Source: Actinomycetes bacterium (GTDB lineage Bacteria > Actinomycetota > Actinomycetes > Propionibacteriales > Propionibacteriaceae). Taken from it: a DNA stretch of 14,271 nt. The notes beneath the pieces are model-generated. The model saw nothing but the letters and a program-made list of their open reading frames with translations, was not told the DNA's origin and searched no databases. This document shows positions 1-5,335 of the stretch, in pieces (the stretch's first letter is position 1; every line of letters begins with the position of its first letter). The stretch covers positions 1-14,271 of the forward strand of contig JAEZGC010000258.1 of NCBI GenBank assembly GCA_023437345.1. Reading direction: 5' to 3'. A program made the translations under genes and the position numbers.

Positions 1-57
1 TTTTTCGGTTCGCGGCGCCGCCCCGCCGGGGGGGGGGGGGGGCCGGTTCCGTGTCGC
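1..57. repeat. Non-coding edge with a run of 15 G
   Basis: This short stretch lies downstream of the rhomboid-like gene. It holds an uninterrupted run of 15 G at 28-42, preceded by a perfect 10-bp palindrome GCGGCGCCGC at 12-21. I see no gene and no convincing terminator: read on the minus strand, the palindrome leads into A residues rather than T. Homopolymers this long are uncommon even in high-GC genomes and are a frequent place for slippage or miscounted bases. Confidence 0.7.
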
Positions 58-897
58 CTAGGAGCGACGCAGCCGGTCGCGCAACTTCAGCAGTTCCCGG
101 CGTTCGGCGTCGGACAGGCTGTTCAGCCCTCGTTCGCTGATCTGGTCCAGCAGCGCGTCAAGCCGTTCCCGGTCGGTGGTGTAGCGGGTCTCCTGCCGCG
201 CCCGGGAGCGGGACGGACGCGGTTGGCGTGGCTGCCGTGACGGCCGGGGCCGCCCGGCCGCCCGGGCCCCCGGGATCCAGCCGTACGAGCCGAGCAGCCC
301 GACCCGGCGCGCCACCACCGCGATCAGCGCCAACCCGACCAGCAGGCTGAGCAGGCCGCCAAGGTCGCGCGCGGCGACTGCCTGCAGCACCTGGAGGGCG
401 ATGAGCACCAGCCCGAACACCCACGCAGGGATGTTGAACAGAAACCGCCGGTCGGGGTACTCGGCGATCCAGACCAGCAGGACGGCGAACTGGACGATGC
501 TGATGCCGGCCAACCCGTAGCCGCCGCCCAGCAGGAGCCCGACGACGGTGGCGGCGGCGGTCAGGCTCGCCCAGACGCCGACCAGCAGCCAGGCCATCGG
601 GACCCTGCCGATAGCACGCTCAAGGTCGGTGCCGAAGTACCAGAAGAAGAACAGGCTGATGATGCTCCACAACCCCAGCCCGTTGGCCAGCGGCCAGCTG
701 ACCAGCCGCCACACCTGACCCGAGGCGAGCAGTTCCGGCACGTACGCGAGCAACTGCGGCAGGCCGGGCGCTATCACCCAGGCCAGCCACGACCCCACGA
801 CCGCCAGCACGACCAGCATGACCGTGCCGACCTCGAGGCGGCCGACCCGGAACCATGGTTCGCCGGTGCTGCCCCGGGAGGCGAAGAGTCCGCTCAT
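58..897 (-). CDS. Rhomboid-fold membrane protein, probable pseudoprotease
   Basis: This 279-residue membrane protein has about six hydrophobic segments (roughly residues 24-44, 72-88, 100-123, 127-145, 155-173, 178-197). It ends in a basic P/R/S-rich linker (about 210-236) and a soluble helical tail (about 240-279) of the kind often found at the C-terminus of bacterial rhomboids. Rhomboid landmarks are visible: VWRLVSWPL at 62-70 and WYFGTDLERAIGR at 86-98. The usual GxSG serine motif is only GISI at 131-134, and the protein contains no histidine at all, so the Ser-His dyad cannot form. A non-proteolytic scaffold or chaperone-like role in the membrane is inferred. The ATG at 897 was chosen because it overlaps the ferrochelatase stop (ATGA), which implies translational coupling; upstream in-frame codons would lie deep inside that gene. 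Confidence 0.85.
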   Translation of the reverse strand: MSGLFASRGSTGEPWFRVGRLEVGTVMLVVLAVVGSWLAWVIAPGLPQLLAYVPELLASGQVWRLVSWPLANGLGLWSIISLFFFWYFGTDLERAIGRVPMAWLLVGVWASLTAAATVVGLLLGGGYGLAGISIVQFAVLLVWIAEYPDRRFLFNIPAWVFGLVLIALQVLQAVAARDLGGLLSLLVGLALIAVVARRVGLLGSYGWIPGARAAGRPRPSRQPRQPRPSRSRARQETRYTTDRERLDALLDQISERGLNSLSDAERRELLKLRDRLRRS

Positions 898-1964
898 GCG
901 ATCAAGCCTGCCAGACCCTGGCGACGGCCCCGGTCGAGGCCCTCGACTCCGGCGGTGACCGGGTCCTGGATCCAGCCGGCGAGCTGCCGGCCGACCAGAA
1001 CAGCCAGCGCCCGGATCCAGTCCGGATCGGCGTTCAGGCAGGGCACCCGGTAGAAGCTCTGCCCGCCGTGGGCCAGGAACTCCTCGCGGTTCAGCAGGTC
1101 GATCTCCTCCTCGGTCTCCAGGCACTCGGCGACAAAGCCCGGGCAGAACACGTCCAGTCGCTTCACCCCGGACGAGGCCAGCCGGGCCACCTCCTCGATC
1201 GTGGCGGGCGTCAGCCACTGGCCGCGGCCGAACTTCGACTGGTAGGTCATCACGCAGTCGCCCTCGCCCAGCCCCAGGCGTGCGCGGAGCAACCCGGTGG
1301 TGGCCTCGCACTCCTGCGGGTAGGTGTCGCCGGCCTCGACGGCCTGCACCGGGATGCCGTGGTAGCTCAGCAGCAGCCGGTCGCCGGCGGCGAAGTCGGG
1401 CCGGCCGTGCTCCGCCCAGCTCCGCTCGATCAGCCGGGCGCAGGCATCGATATAGCCGGGGTCGCTGTGGAAGTCACGGACCGTCCGGTACTCCAGCTGG
1501 TTGTGCCGGGACTGGATGTAGCCGGCCAGCGCATCCATGACCGTCGCCACCGTGGTGACCGAGAACTGGGGGTACATCGGAAGGACCAGCACCCGGTTGA
1601 TCCCCTCGGCTGCGAGCCGGTCGAGCACCGAGCCCAGGCTCGGACTGCCGTAGCGCATCGCAGTGGCCACCGTGACGCCCGGGCCGAGTTCGGCGGCCAG
1701 GGCGGTCGCCTGGGCGGTGGCGTGGACCATCAGCGGGGAGCCGGCCTCCGTCCAGACACTGGCGTACTTCTCGGCAGAGCTGCGGGCATGCACCTGGAGC
1801 ACCTTCAGCTCCAGGACGGGGCGCCACAGCAGGGGGTTCAGCGGGATGATCCGGCGGTCGGTGAGGAACTCCCGCAGGTAGCGCTGCACCGCCGCAAGGC
1901 TCGGGTCGTCCGGAGTGCCGAGGTTGACCAGCACCACGCCGACACCCGTTCCAGCCACACTCAT
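894..1964 (-). CDS. hemH: Ferrochelatase, proteobacterial type
   Basis: This 356-residue protein inserts ferrous iron into a porphyrin, the last or near-last step of heme synthesis, in the cytoplasm or at the membrane face. The N-terminus has the family signature VVLVNLGTPDDP (10-21). PMYPQFSVTT is at 129-138, the catalytic histidine is H202 in YHGIP (201-205), and the conserved acidic motif CPGFVAECLETEEE is at 274-287 with E283 aligned to the catalytic glutamate. These motifs match the E. coli HemH style. Actinobacterial coproporphyrin ferrochelatases as I know them have a different N-terminus and a His-Ser-Ile-Pro site. No extra C-terminal cysteine cluster typical of an iron-sulfur ferrochelatase is evident. 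The ATG at 1964 follows a strong AGGAGG-rich Shine-Dalgarno about 5 nt upstream. The stop overlaps the rhomboid-like gene by 4 nt. Confidence 0.95.
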   Translation of the reverse strand: MSVAGTGVGVVLVNLGTPDDPSLAAVQRYLREFLTDRRIIPLNPLLWRPVLELKVLQVHARSSAEKYASVWTEAGSPLMVHATAQATALAAELGPGVTVATAMRYGSPSLGSVLDRLAAEGINRVLVLPMYPQFSVTTVATVMDALAGYIQSRHNQLEYRTVRDFHSDPGYIDACARLIERSWAEHGRPDFAAGDRLLLSYHGIPVQAVEAGDTYPQECEATTGLLRARLGLGEGDCVMTYQSKFGRGQWLTPATIEEVARLASSGVKRLDVFCPGFVAECLETEEEIDLLNREEFLAHGGQSFYRVPCLNADPDWIRALAVLVGRQLAGWIQDPVTAGVEGLDRGRRQGLAGLIA

Positions 1965-1968
1965 CCGG

Positions 1969-1980
1969 TCCTCCTCCTCG
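1969..1980 (-). promoter_or_regulatory. Strong ribosome binding site of hemH
   Basis: On the minus strand GAGGAGGAGGA precedes CCGG and then the ATG at 1964. This is near-perfect complementarity to the 16S rRNA 3' end, and it rules out the in-frame methionines further upstream, which would lie inside the preceding DUF2332 gene. Confidence 0.8.
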
Positions 1981-2019
1981 CCTGATAGGCAGCCTGGTGA
2001 CGATCCCTGCGCCGCGGGT

Positions 2020-3063
2020 TCAGAGCCAGCGCAGCGAGTAGCCGTGCGGGTGGCAGGTCGCCAGATGTCGGACGGTGCGCACCCCGCCGCGCCATTCCAC
2101 CACACCCAGCACGGTCAGTTCGGGCCCCGACCCGTCCTCGAAGCCGGGAAGGCCGCCGGCGTAGGCCGGGGCCTCGGCGTAGACCCAGGACAGGTCGCGC
2201 CGGCCCGCCCAGCGGGTGAGCTCCCCGACGAAGCCGGCCCGCTGCTCATCGGTCAGGTAACTGAGCACCCAGCTGGTGGTGACCACCGGGTGCCCGGAGT
2301 CGCCCAGCGCGTCGAGCGCTGCGGCAAGGTCGGCCACCGCGTCACCGCGGCGCACCTCGACCTGCTGCTCGCGGGCGATCCCGATCGCCGCCTGCAGCCG
2401 CTGGAACCTGTCGGTCTGGTCGGGCCAGACGCAGGCTTCGAGCCAGCGCGCCTGCTCCGGGTCGTCGAGGTCGACCGGGTCGCGGTCCAGGCCGAGGCGG
2501 CGGGCGAAGGACGGGACCGCGGCCGGCAGCTCCCCCGTCCCGGAGACCTCGCACTGCAGCACGAGGCGGTCGGGGCCCAGCCGGTGCCCTGAGTAGTCGT
2601 AGCCGTACTGCTCGATGAGCAGGTTGAGCCCGGCGGATGCGCCGACGTCGAGCTGGGCCAGCGGGTGGCCGCCGGCGTCCACCGCCGCCAGCCCGACCAG
2701 CAGCAGCGCACTGCGTCCGATCTCGTTGGTCTGCGGCAGCCGGGTACTCACCAGCTCGACCAGCGCCTCGCGGTGCCCGGCGCAGAACTCGGCGAAGGCG
2801 CCCAGCGGGTCGTCGGTGCGCGGCTGGGTGGTCAGGTTCGGGTACCAGGCGGCCAGCGGCTGGCCGGGGTCGACCAGCAGCAGGTCATGGACCGCGGCGA
2901 ACAGGTTCACCGGGACGCGGTGCGCCTCGGGCGCCTCGTCGAGGATCGCGAGCAGGTCGGGCCGGTCGGCGATCCCGGGCGACACCCGCGAGTACAGCGG
3001 TGCCCGCTGCGCTGTGGTGTCGGCGAACCGCCGGAAGGAATCGGGCAGGTCGCCGGCCAGCAT
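2020..3063 (-). CDS. DUF2332 family protein (methyltransferase-like fold)
   Basis: This 347-residue cytoplasmic protein belongs to the DUF2332 family, which is widespread in Actinobacteria and has no established function that I can cite. The N-terminal part (1-110) is helical. The family motif QTNEIGRSALLLVGL is at 111-125, followed by LDVGASAGLNLL at 138-149. That second motif resembles the glycine-rich SAM-binding loop of class I methyltransferases, so a methyltransferase-like fold is plausible but the substrate is unknown. TTSWVLSYLT (262-271) and the C-terminal beta-rich end are also typical of the family. Its ATG shares one base with the helicase stop (TGATG), so the two are almost certainly co-translated. 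The gene ends 55 bp before hemH with no visible terminator between them. Confidence 0.85.
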   Translation of the reverse strand: MLAGDLPDSFRRFADTTAQRAPLYSRVSPGIADRPDLLAILDEAPEAHRVPVNLFAAVHDLLLVDPGQPLAAWYPNLTTQPRTDDPLGAFAEFCAGHREALVELVSTRLPQTNEIGRSALLLVGLAAVDAGGHPLAQLDVGASAGLNLLIEQYGYDYSGHRLGPDRLVLQCEVSGTGELPAAVPSFARRLGLDRDPVDLDDPEQARWLEACVWPDQTDRFQRLQAAIGIAREQQVEVRRGDAVADLAAALDALGDSGHPVVTTSWVLSYLTDEQRAGFVGELTRWAGRRDLSWVYAEAPAYAGGLPGFEDGSGPELTVLGVVEWRGGVRTVRHLATCHPHGYSLRWL

Positions 3064-4817
3064 CAGGACCGCCGGGGTTTGCGGCGCGGCTTCGAATCGC
3101 GGTCGGAGTGGCGCTCGAGCGAGAGCTCGATCAGCTTGCCGGAGATCCTGGTGGAGCGCAGCGCCTCCCAGGCGCCCGGCGGGAGTTCGGCGGGCAACTC
3201 GACAAGGGAGTGGTCAAGCCGGATGTCGATGTGGCCGAAGTCCTGACGGCGCAGCCCGCCCTCATTGGCCAGCGCGCCCACGATCTGGCGGGGCGCCACC
3301 TTGTGTCGCTTGCCTACCGCGATCCGATAGGTGACCAGGTCGCCGCCGGAGCGCCGCGGCTGCCGCTCCTCACGCCGGGGCCGATCCCGGTCCCGACGGT
3401 CGCCGTCTCCGGCCGACTCGTCGCGACGCGGCGGCTCCCAGCGCCGCGGCTCCGCCGCCGGGTCGAGCAGCATCGGCTCCTCCCCCTGCAGGTTGAGCGC
3501 CAGCGCCGCCGCCACGTCCACCTCGGGTACGTCGTACTCGTTGACGTAGTGGCTGACCACCTGACGGAAGAAGTCCAGCCGCTCCGAAGCCAGCGCCTCG
3601 GTGATCGCGTCGTCGAACCGGCTCAGCCGGGTCGCGTTGATGTCCTCGACGCTGGGCAGTTCCATCGGCGACAGGGTCTGCCTGGTGGCGCGCTCGATGG
3701 CCGACAGCAGCCGGCGCTCGCGCGGAGTGACGAACGAGATGGCGTCGCCGCTACGACCGGCGCGCCCCGTCCGTCCCACCCGGTGCACGTACGACTCGGT
3801 GTCGAGCGGGATGTCGAAGTTGACCACGTGGGTGATCCGCTCCACGTCCAGGCCGCGGGCTGCGACATCGGTGGCGACCAGGATGTCGAGCTTGCCGGAC
3901 TTCAGCTGGCCGATGGTGCGTTCCCGCTGCACCTGGGCGACGTCGCCGTTGATGGCGGCCGCGGAGAACCCGCGGGCCCGCAGCTTCTCGGCCAGGGTCT
4001 CGGTGTCGCCCTTGGTGCGGACGAAGACGATCATCCCGTCGAAGTTCTCCACCTCGAGGATGCGGGTGAGCGCGTCCACCTTCTGCGGGAAGCTCACCAC
4101 GAGGTGGCGGTGCCGCACGTTCGGGGCAGTCGTCGTCTTGCCCTTGACGAGGAACTCGACCGGGTCGGTCAGGTACTTCTTCGAAAGGGAGCGGATCTGC
4201 GGCGGCATGGTCGCCGAGAAGAGCGCGACCTGCTTGTCGGTCGGGGTGTCGGCCAGGATCGTTTCGACGTCCTCTGCGAACCCCATGTTGAGCATCTCAT
4301 CGGCCTCGTCCAGCACGAGGAATCGGAGCCGCGTGAGGTCGAGGGTGCCCTTCTCGAGGTGGTCCATGATCCTGCCGGGCGTGCCGACGACGATGTGGAC
4401 GCCGCGGGCCAGCGCGCTCAACTGCACCCCGTAGCCCTGCCCGCCGTAGACCGGCAGGACGTGGACCCCGGGCAGCCGGGCGGCGTACTTCTGGAAGGCC
4501 TCGCAGACCTGCAGGGCCAGTTCCCGGGTGGGAGCCAGGACGAGCGCCTGGGGTGCCTTCTGCTTCAGGTCGAGGCGGGCGAGGATCGGCAGCGCGAAGG
4601 CGGCGGTCTTGCCGGTGCCGGTCTGCGCCAGGCCCACCACATGCCGGCCGGCCAGCAGGGCGGGGATCGTGGCGGCCTGGATCGGCGAGGGGCTCTCGTA
4701 GCCCACCTCGTCAAGGGTGCGCAGCAGCCGGCTGTCGAGTCCGAGGGAGGAGAAGCCCTCCGGGTCGTCCGCCGACGAGACGCCGCCGTCCGGCTGGGCG
4801 AGGTGGTTGTCGTTCAC
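3063..4817 (-). CDS. deaD: DEAD-box ATP-dependent RNA helicase with DbpA-type RNA-binding domain
   Basis: This 584-residue RNA helicase belongs to the DeaD/CsdA group, which unwinds structured RNA in ribosome assembly, mRNA decay and cold adaptation. All core motifs are intact: Q motif (F22, Q47), Walker A AQTGTGKT 64-71, PTREL 96-100, TPGR 146-149, DEAD 170-173, SAT 201-203, ATDVAARGLD 315-324 and HRVGRTGR 345-352. A charged R/D/E-rich linker (about 456-490) leads to a DbpA-like RNA-binding domain (about 493-566) and a basic tail. Translation starts at GTG 4817 with only a weak Shine-Dalgarno (TAGGG). The start codon lies inside a perfect 8-bp inverted repeat, and a hairpin-rich leader precedes it, which suggests post-transcriptional control. 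The gene overlaps DUF2332 by 1 nt. The symbol is by family resemblance; another DEAD-box name is possible. Confidence 0.93.
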   Translation of the reverse strand: MNDNHLAQPDGGVSSADDPEGFSSLGLDSRLLRTLDEVGYESPSPIQAATIPALLAGRHVVGLAQTGTGKTAAFALPILARLDLKQKAPQALVLAPTRELALQVCEAFQKYAARLPGVHVLPVYGGQGYGVQLSALARGVHIVVGTPGRIMDHLEKGTLDLTRLRFLVLDEADEMLNMGFAEDVETILADTPTDKQVALFSATMPPQIRSLSKKYLTDPVEFLVKGKTTTAPNVRHRHLVVSFPQKVDALTRILEVENFDGMIVFVRTKGDTETLAEKLRARGFSAAAINGDVAQVQRERTIGQLKSGKLDILVATDVAARGLDVERITHVVNFDIPLDTESYVHRVGRTGRAGRSGDAISFVTPRERRLLSAIERATRQTLSPMELPSVEDINATRLSRFDDAITEALASERLDFFRQVVSHYVNEYDVPEVDVAAALALNLQGEEPMLLDPAAEPRRWEPPRRDESAGDGDRRDRDRPRREERQPRRSGGDLVTYRIAVGKRHKVAPRQIVGALANEGGLRRQDFGHIDIRLDHSLVELPAELPPGAWEALRSTRISGKLIELSLERHSDRDSKPRRKPRRS

Positions 4818-4834
4818 CGGTAGACCCTACCGGT
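4816..4834. promoter_or_regulatory. Perfect inverted repeat covering the helicase start codon
   Basis: ACCGGTAG at 4816-4823 and CTACCGGT at 4827-4834 are exact reverse complements separated by 3 bp (ACC). The left arm contains two bases of the GTG start codon, and the other arm plus loop contain the only Shine-Dalgarno-like bases. In mRNA this would fold into an 8-bp stem hiding the initiation site; in DNA it could be a dimeric repressor operator. The sequence shows the symmetry directly; the regulatory role is inferred. Confidence 0.5.
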
Positions 4835-4893
4835 TCGCCCTGCTGACGGCGAAGCCCGGACACCACAAACCCCCCGGTGTGGGGCCGGGGGTA

Positions 4894-4923
4894 GGCCGGG
4901 GTCGGGGGGGATCGACCCCGGCC
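4894..4923. repeat. 11-bp stem-loop in the helicase leader
   Basis: GGCCGGGGTCG at 4894-4904 is exactly complementary to CGACCCCGGCC at 4913-4923, with an 8-nt loop of mostly G. The stem is very stable. There is no T tract on either side, so it is not a classical intrinsic terminator. It sits about 75 bp upstream of the helicase GTG, so it would fold in that mRNA leader. Confidence 0.6.
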
Positions 4924-5117
4924 GGTGCCATCGGTTCGGGGGGATGAACCGGAGGCCACTCGCCGCTTCCCCTCACGGGAGGGAGTTGGTCGAAACGACC
5001 GGGGAGCGGTGGGTGCGGTGTCCGGTGGATTCCCTCCGGACAACCACTACTGTGCCTCGGCCGGCGGTGCGGACGGCGCCGGCTACCGCGAATCGTGGCA
5101 CCTTTGGTCCGGCCAAT

Positions 5118-5131
5118 GGTCAACCTTGACC
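5118..5131. promoter_or_regulatory. GGTCAA-CC-TTGACC inverted repeat, possible operator
   Basis: Two perfect 6-bp arms (5118-5123 and 5126-5131) flank CC. Each arm reads TTGACC on one strand, close to a -35 hexamer in both directions, so the site could be a shared divergent promoter core or a dimer operator. No good -10 hexamer lies at 16-18 bp on either strand, so the promoter reading is weak. Confidence 0.35.
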
Positions 5132-5335
5132 ACCCCACTGGTTGGTCCCGGCGCGGGCGGGGAGGGACGGCTCGCCTGCGCAAGACACACACCAGCACGG
5201 TTGGGGCGGCGCTGCCCCGGCGGCGGCCCGGCGTGCCATCATGGAGCCATGTTCCGTCAGCGATGCCGGTCGATCGGGATCATCGGACGGGCGCCGACCA
5301 CCGGCCGGCGCCGCTGCCGAGCGGTGGGCTGACAC

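Larger units (their letters stand above)
4835..5335. other. Hairpin-rich intergenic region between divergent helicase and luxR
   Basis: No convincing protein gene lies in these 501 bp. Several inverted repeats are visible: an 11-bp stem at 4894-4923; GGTTC/GAACC around 4932-4949; GGTCG-AAA-CGACC at 4988-5000; GTCCGG/CCGGAC at 5020-5041; and GGTCAA-CC-TTGACC at 5118-5131. A direct repeat TTGGTCC occurs at 5104-5110 and 5142-5148. The left part would be the leader of the helicase mRNA if that promoter lies near 5118-5131. A TAnnnT element, TACTGT at 5048-5053, is a possible plus-strand -10 for luxR but has no good -35. Two short overlapping ORFs just before luxR (from 5241 and 5249) have no good ribosome binding site. 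I could not match the region to a riboswitch class. Confidence 0.6.

Noticed and set aside
898..1311. Extended N-terminus of the rhomboid-like protein
   Set aside because: The added 138 residues lie inside hemH in another frame and are low-complexity; the ATGA overlap at 894-897 gives a natural start.
855..1985. Long plus-strand open frame antisense to ferrochelatase
   Set aside because: It is the complement of a gene with clear catalytic motifs; GC-rich third positions keep opposite frames open, and its translation is low-complexity with no motif.
2637..4823. 728-codon plus-strand open frame over the helicase and DUF2332 genes
   Set aside because: It crosses two well-supported minus-strand genes and translates to Arg/Gly/His-rich sequence without any domain.
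4894..4923. Classical intrinsic terminator between helicase and luxR
   Set aside because: The stem is strong but there is no T tract on either strand, and divergent genes leave nothing to terminate there.
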